39,133 nucleotides of DNA from Nanobdellota archaeon. GTDB lineage: Archaea; Nanobdellota; Nanobdellia; SCGC-AAA011-G17; UBA489. The stretch lies in NCBI GenBank assembly GCA_030699455.1, contig JAUYMN010000028.1:1-39133 (forward strand). Reading direction: 5' to 3'. The position numbers were made by a program, and so were the translations under genes. Below the pieces are notes generated by a model. The model ran no database searches and had not been told where the DNA came from. It worked only from the letters and a program-made list of their open reading frames with translations. This document shows, in pieces, positions 27,360 through 35,943 of this stretch (its first letter is position 1; each line of letters starts with the position of its first letter).

Positions 27360-29027
27360 ATGAACATGAGTAATATGAATAAGGTGGGGGCGCAATTGAC
27401 ACTTCAGACCGTTATTGTTTTTTTATTATTGGTGATTTTGACTGTCTCGGTTTTGCTTTTTGGCGGTGAAGCTTTTGGGAAAGAAAGAAGTATTGTTATG
27501 GATGATTTGAAAGAGCTGGAGGCTAATAAAAAGTTTCTAAAACCATGGGGCGATCTTACTGATGATACTAAGAAAGAGTTAACTAAAAATAATTTTACTT
27601 TAGCATTGAAAAAAATGCTTGATGAAATTGATAAAAAGATATCAGATGCTCGTTCTCTTGCACAAAAGGATGATTTATCAAGTGCTAATAATCTTTTGAA
27701 TTCTGCGGAGGCAAGGGTTAAAGAAGTAATTGGTGCAATAGACAAAAAAAGAGAGGAAGAAAAAGATGAGTTCAACTTGAAATATGTTTCTGAAAAAGAG
27801 AAAGCCAAACAATACCAAATACAAATTGGAAGCTTGAAAAAAGAATATGCTTCAAAAACGTCCTTAAAAAAAGTTTTAGATGATATCGAGTCAGGAAAAC
27901 TTACTGGTGAAGATGCTATTTCTGAACTTGAAAAAAATTTGGCTGGTAACACTGGTACAATTGATAGTGCAAAAATAAGAGTTGAAATATTCTTTAATAA
28001 ATACACCGATTCTAATGCTGGAAACGTTAAAAATTTTAGAGATGAACAAATGGATGGAATTACTTCTTCGCTAACTAAAGCAGAAATAGAATATGCTATT
28101 GGATTAATTTATGAAGATGAACGGTCAGGATTAGATAGGAGTGTTATTAGTTTATATGCAGAACCACAGTTTAGAGATGTTTTTAGAACGTATCTTGACG
28201 AAATACCATTTGCTCCAGAAGCAGCCTATAAGGTTGCTAAGTATGAGACAGATAAAAAGAAACAGTTTAGTTTATTGAAAGTGTGGTGGGAAAAATATCA
28301 TGAAAAAAAATATATTGGAGGAAATTATGAATTGATTGAAGAGGATATCTTAAGTTTTGTTAAGAAAGGCTATTCTGAGTATGATATTTATATGGAGCTA
28401 CATGGATTTGTTTGGGAATTTGATCTATTTAATAATAATGATTGTGCTGAGTTTTGCTCTTATTTTGGAGAACCTTTTACAGATCCAAAAAAACGCAATG
28501 TTGATTGTCTAGATAGTATCAGTGCAACCCCATTAACTATGACCTGTGAGCAGTATCCTGAAAAGAATGAGCAAAGGGGGTATAAAGAAGTTACTTTTGA
28601 TATATCTACTGGGAGGTATAAACATTCTGACCCTCCTTCTTTCTCTGTTACAAATTGTGAATATGGACCTAAAGTTGATGGAATAAATGGCGGTTATGTT
28701 GCCGGTGTTTATGATAAGGCTCCTGTTTGGATGGAATTTAAAGTTGTTGATAAATTAACTAATGAGGAGGTTTGCAATACTTATAGTGGGAAAAATTCAT
28801 TAAGTTATAAGACTGTAGATAGTTTTAAAAATGTGGCTAATGAGTATGGAATATTTCCTACAAGTGGTAATTGTGAGGCTATAATATTTGCTATGTATGC
28901 AGGTAAGGCTGGAAGTAGACTATTTGAGGGGACTGGTGTGTTTGAGAATAATGATAAAAATAACGTTGAGAAAGCAAGTGCAAAAGTTTATTTCCCGATT
29001 TGTGATGCATATCATAGTGGATCTTAA
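27360..29027 (+). CDS. Large pilin-like protein
   Basis: NKVG|AQLTLQTVIVFLLLVILTVSVLLF, then coiled coil and Cys-containing domain; TATA-like box upstream. Confidence 0.7.
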   Translation: MNMSNMNKVGAQLTLQTVIVFLLLVILTVSVLLFGGEAFGKERSIVMDDLKELEANKKFLKPWGDLTDDTKKELTKNNFTLALKKMLDEIDKKISDARSLAQKDDLSSANNLLNSAEARVKEVIGAIDKKREEEKDEFNLKYVSEKEKAKQYQIQIGSLKKEYASKTSLKKVLDDIESGKLTGEDAISELEKNLAGNTGTIDSAKIRVEIFFNKYTDSNAGNVKNFRDEQMDGITSSLTKAEIEYAIGLIYEDERSGLDRSVISLYAEPQFRDVFRTYLDEIPFAPEAAYKVAKYETDKKKQFSLLKVWWEKYHEKKYIGGNYELIEEDILSFVKKGYSEYDIYMELHGFVWEFDLFNNNDCAEFCSYFGEPFTDPKKRNVDCLDSISATPLTMTCEQYPEKNEQRGYKEVTFDISTGRYKHSDPPSFSVTNCEYGPKVDGINGGYVAGVYDKAPVWMEFKVVDKLTNEEVCNTYSGKNSLSYKTVDSFKNVANEYGIFPTSGNCEAIIFAMYAGKAGSRLFEGTGVFENNDKNNVEKASAKVYFPICDAYHSGS

Positions 29028-29062
29028 AATAAAAATGCTTATATATTCAAAACAAGGCGTAA

Positions 29063-29515
29063 ATGATGATGGAAAGAAGTGAAAGTTTCAGAAAATTTTT
29101 ATCTGATAAAAGAGGGGTGGAATTAACGCTTAATACGGTCATTATTGCAATTTTAATCGTTCTTGTCTTAATTGTTATCATTGGGTTTTTTTTGGGTGGA
29201 ACAAACAAGATGAAGGATACTATTTTCAGAATTTTTGCTGGTGGAACTGCTGGAACTGACATAGCTATTGCAGTGGAACAGTGTATTAGCTATTGTAACC
29301 AAGCGGAAGATTGGAGTCCTACATTGCAACAGACTTCTCCATATTGCAAGTTTAGGTTTAGACTGGATATGAATAATGATGGTGAGGCTGATAAATCGGG
29401 AGATACAGGTGTAGGTGATGGTTATGGTGATAATACAGCCAAAGATAAAGAATATATTAAGTATGGGTGTGATGATGAACCTTTGAATGTGCAGTGCGAA
29501 TTTAAGTGTGCATAA
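29063..29515 (+). CDS. Pilin-like protein
   Basis: SDKRG|VELTLNTVIIAILIVLVLIVIIGFFLGG. Confidence 0.72.
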   Translation: MMMERSESFRKFLSDKRGVELTLNTVIIAILIVLVLIVIIGFFLGGTNKMKDTIFRIFAGGTAGTDIAIAVEQCISYCNQAEDWSPTLQQTSPYCKFRFRLDMNNDGEADKSGDTGVGDGYGDNTAKDKEYIKYGCDDEPLNVQCEFKCA

Positions 29516-29673
29516 TAATTTTATATTAACTAATTTGGTTTTGTTGAGAGTTTCAAGTTTAGCATAAAAAACCATATTTTTTTGATATTATAAATTTTCA
29601 GGAATAATAAAAACTAGATTTTCAACAGCAGCTAATTCCATAAGTTTTTATATTTGTGCTTGTTTTTTCTGAT

Positions 29674-30192
29674 ATGGCTGTTTATAGGAAGGGGAGTGTT
29701 TCTGAAATGTCTGGCTGGACCATAGCGATAGTATATGGCATTGCAGTTTCTATTATTCTTTTTGGGATTGTAAATGGTCTTTGGGGGCTATTGGGAAAAT
29801 CACAGATTGACAATACTTCATATAACTCTTTTGTGGATGTATATAACTCTATATCTAGATTAAGTGAAGGTGGTGGCGAGAATTCCAATATCCCAATTGA
29901 GTTGAAAGATGATTTTGCTGTTGTCGGATTTAGCAAAGATTCTAGCAGGGTTACATGTTCCAGTACACCTATAATAAAACCCGACAATTGTGATGGTGCC
30001 TGCTTATGTATCTGTGAGGTGATTGCTGAAGAAAGCATGTGCCTGACCGAGAGGGCTAAATGTCTGAACTATGGTTCTAGCGATATAGATTTTGAAGGGG
30101 GATGTAATATTGTTCTTGGCACAGGAAATTTTAATTATGTTCGGGTGGCAAACCATGATGGAAAAATCAGCATCAACGATCCAATTGCATGA
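29674..30192 (+). CDS. Pilin-like Cys-rich protein (start ATG 29674 preferred)
   Basis: VYRKG|SVSEMSGWTIAIVYGIAVSIILFG; TATA-like TTTTTATATT about 25 bp upstream of ATG 29674. Confidence 0.68.
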   Translation: MAVYRKGSVSEMSGWTIAIVYGIAVSIILFGIVNGLWGLLGKSQIDNTSYNSFVDVYNSISRLSEGGGENSNIPIELKDDFAVVGFSKDSSRVTCSSTPIIKPDNCDGACLCICEVIAEESMCLTERAKCLNYGSSDIDFEGGCNIVLGTGNFNYVRVANHDGKISINDPIA

Positions 30193-30213
30193 GAGCAACC
30201 AATATAAACTTCT

Positions 30214-30225
30214 AACTTATAAGTT
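30214..30225. promoter_or_regulatory. Perfect 12-bp palindrome AACTTATAAGTT just before the start codon
   Basis: Lies between AATATAAA (about 30200) and ATG 30231. Confidence 0.4.
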
Positions 30226-30230
30226 GTTAT

Positions 30231-30635
30231 ATGAATAAAAGAGGGACTATTCAATGGATTTTTATGATTAATCTTTTTTTAGTGTTGATCATAATGTTTG
30301 CATTACTAAGCAGGATTAATGCCGCAAAGGATGATACAGGATATAACTTAGAGTATTACACGAGGGATATAGCATACGGCACCGAAGTTATGCTTTGGTC
30401 TGATGCCAACGAAATTAGCTATATTTACCCTATGAAGAAAGGTTATGGGCTTGTAATAGATTCTGATGCGGGGAAGGTTTTTGCAAGAAAAGGATCATCA
30501 TACGATGACTTTGATTTTAGAGTAAGGGATGGTTTTACTATTGAAGCCGAACCAATAAAAAAAGAAGGATATGAAAACCCTTACATAATTGTCAAAAAAC
30601 CAAAGGGGGGTGATTCTTCTGATCTTCTTGGATAA
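30231..30635 (+). CDS. Pilin-like protein
   Basis: MNKRG|TIQWIFMINLFLVLIIMFALL. Confidence 0.68.
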   Translation: MNKRGTIQWIFMINLFLVLIIMFALLSRINAAKDDTGYNLEYYTRDIAYGTEVMLWSDANEISYIYPMKKGYGLVIDSDAGKVFARKGSSYDDFDFRVRDGFTIEAEPIKKEGYENPYIIVKKPKGGDSSDLLG

Positions 30636-31062
30636 GAAAGGACAAACAAGCTCAGGGCAACTTGCAAATCAGCTTGTTCTTTGGCCTTTTTATACAGTGG
30701 TGATAGCTGTTGCCGCATTGATTATTGTTATATCATTAAGTTATTATTTGAACAGAGATGTTCAGGATCATGATTTGCAGTTTTTGGTTGCCAGAAACTA
30801 TATTGAAAAGAATTTTGTTTTTGGAGGAGAAACCAGCAAGAAAGATTTAACTAATTTTGAAGGTGTTAACGATTTGAAATTTGGAGTAAAAATACAAGCT
30901 GGCAATGAAAATTATTTTGCCAACAGAAAATTGTATGATGATTATGACTTATGTGGAATAAGCAATAGTCCATTTTATTGCAGTGATGAGATGAAGGACT
31001 TTTATCTTGTTGATGGAGAACTTAAAATAATTAAAATAAATATGGTGGCTAAGTATGAATAA
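30610..31062 (+). CDS. Pilin-like protein (GTG start proposed)
   Basis: LDKKG|QTSSGQLANQLVLWPFYTVVIAVAALIIVISL; overlaps preceding gene. Confidence 0.68.
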   Translation: MILLIFLDKKGQTSSGQLANQLVLWPFYTVVIAVAALIIVISLSYYLNRDVQDHDLQFLVARNYIEKNFVFGGETSKKDLTNFEGVNDLKFGVKIQAGNENYFANRKLYDDYDLCGISNSPFYCSDEMKDFYLVDGELKIIKINMVAKYE

Positions 31063-31552
31063 AAAAGGCATTATTGGATTTGAGGAAGTTGCTTCCCTTA
31101 TACTTATCATGGTTGCTGTTTTAGTCTTTGTGCTTATTTTTGGGTTTAATCTTTTACTGGAAAGCGCAAAAAATAGTGTCTTTGGAAGTGGTTCTTCCGT
31201 AGATGAAACAATAACTGCTTTAAGTGTGGATGGTAGCAGACAGCAGGCATTTGCCCTTTCCAAAACACCGATCAACGGAATGCTCATGGGCGATTTGATT
31301 GTTAAATCTGTGGAAAGTGGAGATTATACACTGCTGACTAAAAAAATGAATGAGATGCTTGGAGATGGAATGTACTGGGAGTTGGAAGTTTATGATAACC
31401 TTAAGGGAGGAAATGCTTTAATTGATTTAGGAAAAGAAGGATGGATTGCCAAAGACTGGAAAACAGACTTTAAGGAAATGACCATTCCAGGGTATGGCAA
31501 ATATACCAGCCTGAAGCTGAACATCAAAATAGCAGAAGGTGTTGCTTTGTGA
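31055..31552 (+). CDS. Pilin-like protein with Glu at +5
   Basis: MNKKG|IIGFEEVASLILIMVAVLVFVLIFGF; overlaps preceding gene by 8 bp. Confidence 0.72.
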   Translation: MNKKGIIGFEEVASLILIMVAVLVFVLIFGFNLLLESAKNSVFGSGSSVDETITALSVDGSRQQAFALSKTPINGMLMGDLIVKSVESGDYTLLTKKMNEMLGDGMYWELEVYDNLKGGNALIDLGKEGWIAKDWKTDFKEMTIPGYGKYTSLKLNIKIAEGVAL

Positions 31553-31588
31553 TGAGATTATGATTAAAGTGTATCAATTGGAAGAATA

Positions 31589-32386
31589 ATGAAATCCAGG
31601 AAAGGTCTGCTGATGACAGGGGTAAGTATTGTTTTTGTAGTATTACTTATTTATACTGCTGTATTGTTTTTTATTGAGCGGGAAGACATTAATGAAAGGC
31701 TTGTATTAGGTGGGATGGTTATAGATGTTTTAGCTGCCGAGGAAAGTTCTGGCATTGCAGAGTATTATCTTGAAAAATCAGGACAGTATGCCCTGTTGAA
31801 ATCTGTTAAAAAGACAACTGAAGAAGGTTTTTTGGATGAAAATTGTGAAGCATATTATTCTGGTGAAGGATGTAAAATCAATGTTTATGATTTTGCAGAT
31901 AGTGTAAAGAAAAATTTGCCAGGATATTTTGAAGAGTACATTATTGCAAACAAGTTAGATATGGATGTTAAAAAATATAAATTTGATGTTATTGTTGCTG
32001 GCGGAAAGGTGATGTTATATGCTGAAACTTCTGAAAAAATTGATTTTGGCGATGCTTCTGTGAGGGAAATGGAATATAAAAAATCTGGAAATTTCAACAC
32101 TGAATTGAATTTTGCATTTTCTCAATATCTTGAGGCTATTGAATCTATTGAAAGTAATATCCTTTGTTTATTGGAATCTGAAGATGAGCAGGTCAAGGAA
32201 GATTTAGGCAGTTCTTCAACTAAAAAAAATCCGAAAGAATGTCTAGATGATAAATTTTTTAATGTTAAAAAGAAAAATGGAATTCTAAGCTTTAAATATA
32301 AAATGAAAGGAGCTTTATTTGAGGAAAATCTTGATGTTAAGCTTGATGTTAACTTAAAAGGTCTTGGTGAAGAGGCAAATTTATAG
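31589..32386 (+). CDS. Pilin-like protein
   Basis: MKSRKG|LLMTGVSIVFVVLLIYTAVLFF. Confidence 0.68.
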   Translation: MKSRKGLLMTGVSIVFVVLLIYTAVLFFIEREDINERLVLGGMVIDVLAAEESSGIAEYYLEKSGQYALLKSVKKTTEEGFLDENCEAYYSGEGCKINVYDFADSVKKNLPGYFEEYIIANKLDMDVKKYKFDVIVAGGKVMLYAETSEKIDFGDASVREMEYKKSGNFNTELNFAFSQYLEAIESIESNILCLLESEDEQVKEDLGSSSTKKNPKECLDDKFFNVKKKNGILSFKYKMKGALFEENLDVKLDVNLKGLGEEANL

Positions 32387-32392
32387 TTTTAT

Positions 32393-32653
32393 ATGTTTGA
32401 TATAATTAGATATGCTGAAAGAGTTGTGAAGATTAGAACTTATAAAATCGTAGATTCCAAAAATCCTATGTTTAAATTATATACAAACAGAACATGTGTT
32501 TCTCTGCCAGGCACCGGTCCAACATTATGCAGCCCCCTTGGATCCGCATGTGATAATTCTGCGGAGAGACATAGCGTATGCATGAATAACCAGTGTTTGG
32601 CTATGCCAGGACCAGGACCAAATCAATGCAATCCAGTCGGCTCTAACTGTTAG
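32393..32653 (+). CDS. Small protein with duplicated Cys/Pro/Gly module
   Basis: CVSLPGTGPTLCSPLGSAC and CLAMPGPGPNQCNPVGSNC. Confidence 0.6.
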   Translation: MFDIIRYAERVVKIRTYKIVDSKNPMFKLYTNRTCVSLPGTGPTLCSPLGSACDNSAERHSVCMNNQCLAMPGPGPNQCNPVGSNC

Positions 32654-32698
32654 TAGAAGACAATAATCTATAAAAATCAAATTCTCCTATGTTCTGAA

Positions 32699-33697
32699 AT
32701 GATTGGATTAAACTTAGCAGATATTATTTCTCAGATAAAGGACAAGGCTGGACTGTCTGATGAGGAAATTAAAATAAAGATTTCCCAAAAAAAAGACAGG
32801 TTGAGCGGACTTATCAGCGACGAGGGTGCAGCACATATACTTGCAAATGAGCTTGGAATTGATTTGATGGAATCAATCAGGAAACATGGTCTCAAGATTG
32901 AAAAATTACAATCAGGGATGAGGGTTGGTGTTACCGGCAAGGTTGTGAAGATGTATGAGGTGAGAAGTTTTAATAAAAATGGAAGGGAAGGAAGGGTTGG
33001 AAGTTTTCTTGTCGGTGATGATACAGGATTGATAAGAATTGTCTTGTGGGATGAAAACCATATTCTAAAGATGGAAAATGGTGACATCAAAGAAGGTGTT
33101 GTCATGAAGATTGAAAATGGCAATGTAAAAGAAAATAACGGCTATAAAGAAATGCATCTTGGCAATTACAGCACTATTGAACTAAATCCATCAGGTGTTG
33201 AAATTGTTATTATTCAGAGAACAGAACCACAAAACTTTTCTGGAAGTGTTAATGAAATAACTAAATTGAGTGATGCTAATGCTGGTGATAACATTTCTAT
33301 CTATGGAACCATTGTCCAGCTTTTTGATCCAAGGGCCTATGATGGTTGCAGTGAATGCGGTAGAAAAGCAGTCGATGGAAAGTGCAATAATCATCCAGGA
33401 GCAGCAATTAATAAGATTCCAATATTAAATTTCTTTGTTGATGATGGATATGGCGGTATGAGGGGCGTTGCATTTAGGGATCAGGCAGCCAATATATTAG
33501 GATTGAGTGAGAAGGAAATACAAATGATACTGGACAATCCCGTGAAATTTCAAGAAGTGAAAACTAAGGCATTAGGAATGCAGAAGGTTCTGAGTGGCAG
33601 GGTCAATTCCAATGAGATGTACAATAGAAATGAGTTTATGGTTAGATCAGTGCATGAAATGGATGCAAAAGAAGTATTAGCTAAGTTTTTAAATTAG
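32699..33697 (+). CDS. RPA-like ssDNA-binding protein with OB folds and Zn finger
   Basis: VTGKVVKMYEVRSF...GEVGSFLVGDDTG-like OB patterns and CSECGRKAVDGKCNNHPG. Confidence 0.85.
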   Translation: MIGLNLADIISQIKDKAGLSDEEIKIKISQKKDRLSGLISDEGAAHILANELGIDLMESIRKHGLKIEKLQSGMRVGVTGKVVKMYEVRSFNKNGREGRVGSFLVGDDTGLIRIVLWDENHILKMENGDIKEGVVMKIENGNVKENNGYKEMHLGNYSTIELNPSGVEIVIIQRTEPQNFSGSVNEITKLSDANAGDNISIYGTIVQLFDPRAYDGCSECGRKAVDGKCNNHPGAAINKIPILNFFVDDGYGGMRGVAFRDQAANILGLSEKEIQMILDNPVKFQEVKTKALGMQKVLSGRVNSNEMYNRNEFMVRSVHEMDAKEVLAKFLN

Positions 33698-33714
33698 TTC
33701 GTACTGTTATTTTT

Positions 33715-34101
33715 ATGGTAGTAAGAAAACCACATGGTGTGAATCATGGCATTGGTTCGGCTAAAAAAGGTGATATAATTCTATTATTGTCTTTGGTTGT
33801 TCTATTGCTGGCAATGGGTTATGCGAGAGATGGCAGACTGTTAAATCCAGTTACCGGCAACATTATTGAGGACTACAACGAAGTTTGGATGTCTGAGTGC
33901 AGTCCAGATGGAGCAAGCGATACAATTAATGAATTAGTTTATTTTTACGGATGTGGTGATGCTTCTGGAATGTGCTGGTTAGCTGCTAATGGTGTTGAAT
34001 TAAAAAAGAATATAATAGTTAATCTTGATTGCAGTGATAGTAATTCCAGGCAGGAATGGATTAATAATTGTGATGAGTTTTATGGTCATATTTGCAGTTA
34101 A
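33715..34101 (+). CDS. Secreted or membrane-anchored Cys-containing protein
   Basis: AKKGDIILLLSLVVLLLAMGYA N-terminus, ectodomain with about 6 Cys. Confidence 0.55.
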   Translation: MVVRKPHGVNHGIGSAKKGDIILLLSLVVLLLAMGYARDGRLLNPVTGNIIEDYNEVWMSECSPDGASDTINELVYFYGCGDASGMCWLAANGVELKKNIIVNLDCSDSNSRQEWINNCDEFYGHICS

Positions 34102-34228
34102 TGGTTTTATTGGTTGCCTGGCATCGCTTTTTAAGTTATCTGCCGTATTTTGAAAATCCTGCTTGTATAATTTCAGATTTTGTAAACTTAACTAATGGCG
34201 GAAGCTCTGCTTTGAGATTGGAGATAAA

Positions 34229-34264
34229 TACCAAAATCTGGTAAATTTATACCAAAAAATGGTA
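34229..34264. promoter_or_regulatory. Tandem operator-like dyads TACCA-N5-TGGTA x2
   Basis: TACCAAAATCTGGTA 34229-34243 and TACCAAAAAATGGTA 34250-34264, 21-bp repeat spacing, just upstream of TATA-like CTATTTAAAT and ATG 34300. Confidence 0.75.
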
Positions 34265-34299
34265 AACTATTTAAATGACAAGTCTTCAACAATATTAAA

Positions 34300-34872
34300 A
34301 TGAAAGCAGAAGAAAAAGTGTATAAAGCATTCTTCGATTTAAAAGAGTCAAAACTCTACTATAATCAAATAAAAGAGCAAGCTAATCTATCCCATAGTTC
34401 GCTTCAAAATGCTCTGGAAAAACTAAAAAAAGCAAATATCTTAAGTGAAGAAAAGACAAAAGCAAACACTTTCTACAAAATAAAGGACAAAAAGCTCCTT
34501 GCCTTAAAATTCTCAGAGATAGCAACCCAAAAATTCAATAATCTAAATCCTAATATCAAAATACCATTAAAGAATTTTTTGAAAAAACTGCCAGAGGATA
34601 TATCCACCATCATCTTATTTGGCTCTGCATCCAGAAAAGAGGAAACAAAAGATAGTGATATAGATCTCTTAATAGTCTCCAATAAGAAGATAGACCTATC
34701 AACAAACAAAAAAGAGGCAGAAATAACTTCAAATTATCCTATCTCACTATTTAATGCAACCATAACACAATTTAAGGAGAATAAAGACCATGTCATAATT
34801 CAGGCAAGAAAGACAGGTTTCCCAATATACAAAGAACAGAACTTTTATGAGGTGATTTTAGATGGATATTGA
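34300..34872 (+). CDS. MNT-type nucleotidyltransferase antitoxin with N-terminal wHTH
   Basis: GSASRKEETKDSDID matches GSx10DxD exactly; N-terminal winged-helix-like segment. Confidence 0.85.
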   Translation: MKAEEKVYKAFFDLKESKLYYNQIKEQANLSHSSLQNALEKLKKANILSEEKTKANTFYKIKDKKLLALKFSEIATQKFNNLNPNIKIPLKNFLKKLPEDISTIILFGSASRKEETKDSDIDLLIVSNKKIDLSTNKKEAEITSNYPISLFNATITQFKENKDHVIIQARKTGFPIYKEQNFYEVILDGY

Positions 34873-35360
34873 CCGGCTTTTTGCGGATAAAGAATACCTC
34901 GAGAGCGAAATTGAGTTCTTCCTATCAAAAAAAACACATCAAGATAATAATAAAAAACCATGAACTCACAAGTTCGCATATGGAAAAGGCAAGGCATAAT
35001 CTGGAATTCTATCAATTGAACAAAAAACACGATAAATTCAACGATTGGCTAGTTGTAATATTATACTACGCACTTTATCATTCCGCATTAGCATTAGTTA
35101 CAAACAAAAATTATGCCTCAAAGAACCATTATGCAACTATACTCATTCTCATAAAAGAATACAACATAACAAAAGAAGAGGCTCAACTTTTAAACGAACT
35201 TTCCATCAATAAAGAAGACGCTGAGCTATACACTCAACTCAAAGATGATAGGCATGACGCAAGCTATGCGACAAATATTAAGTTTGACAACCAGACAATA
35301 CAAGACTATGAAATCAAAGTAAACGAGTTCATTAACAAAGCTCAGGAAATGATACAATGA
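34862..35360 (+). pseudogene. HEPN-domain protein (MNT partner) with apparent frameshift at an A8 tract
   Basis: Frame from ATG 34862 encodes MDIDRLFADKEYLESEIEFFLSKK; removing one A of 34927-34934 joins it to HIKIIIKNHELTSSHMEKARHNLEFYQL...DRHDASY. Confidence 0.7.
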
Positions 35361-35545
35361 AAAAACTCATAATCGAAGAACACGTTGAAGAGAATGTTTT
35401 GGATATTCTCAAATCATTAGATTACACTATAACCAGGGGGAGCAATGAAGAATATTTGCATGGCGGAAGCTCTGCTTTAAGAGCAGACTATAATTTGTTT
35501 ATAAAGGCACTTACCGTACTTACCATCTGGAACATAATTCTTTAA
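35357..35545 (+). pseudogene. Probable N-terminal remnant of a type I restriction HsdR-like protein
   Basis: EENVLDILKSLDYTITRGSNEEYLHGGSSALRADYN resembles the HsdR N-terminus, then stops at 62 aa. Confidence 0.5.
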
Positions 35546-35637
35546 ATAATATCCGAGTTTATTTACTTATAGCCTAAAAAGGGCAAAAAAATCAAAACCT
35601 AAAAGGGCCTTTGCTTTTGCAAGGGTAGGAGACAAAA

Positions 35638-35937
35638 ATGAAAAAAGAAGATGTAAAAATAAGTTCTATGGATTCAGTTCCAAATAGGCCATATAAAGAT
35701 TGGAAGGCCGGAAATATACAAGCCGCCATCTGGAAGAATAAGAAAAATATGGAAGATGGTTCTGAGATTGAGTTTAAGACAGTCAGTCTTACAAGAAGTT
35801 ATAAGAAGCCAGGCGAAGATTTGTGGAGACACGATGTTCTAAATCTAAGAAGGAACGACATACAAAAAGTTATGGTCGTGTTACAAAAGGCACAAGAAGA
35901 AGTTTTACTTTCTGAGAAAAAAGATGAAGGGGATTGA
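35638..35937 (+). CDS. Conserved small protein directly upstream of radA
   Basis: 99 aa, WKAGNIQAAIWKNKK...VSLTRSYKKPGEDLWRHDVLNLRRNDIQKVMVVLQKAQEEV; SD-like GGTAGGAG. Confidence 0.65.
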   Translation: MKKEDVKISSMDSVPNRPYKDWKAGNIQAAIWKNKKNMEDGSEIEFKTVSLTRSYKKPGEDLWRHDVLNLRRNDIQKVMVVLQKAQEEVLLSEKKDEGD

Positions 35938-35943
35938 TTGGCT

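Noticed and set aside
34101-34244. 47-aa ORF MVLLVAWHRFLSYLPYFENPACIISDFVNLTNGGSSALRLEINTKIW
   Set aside because: No recognised family; its only notable part is the 23-bp repeat reported separately. Could be a gene remnant, but support is insufficient.
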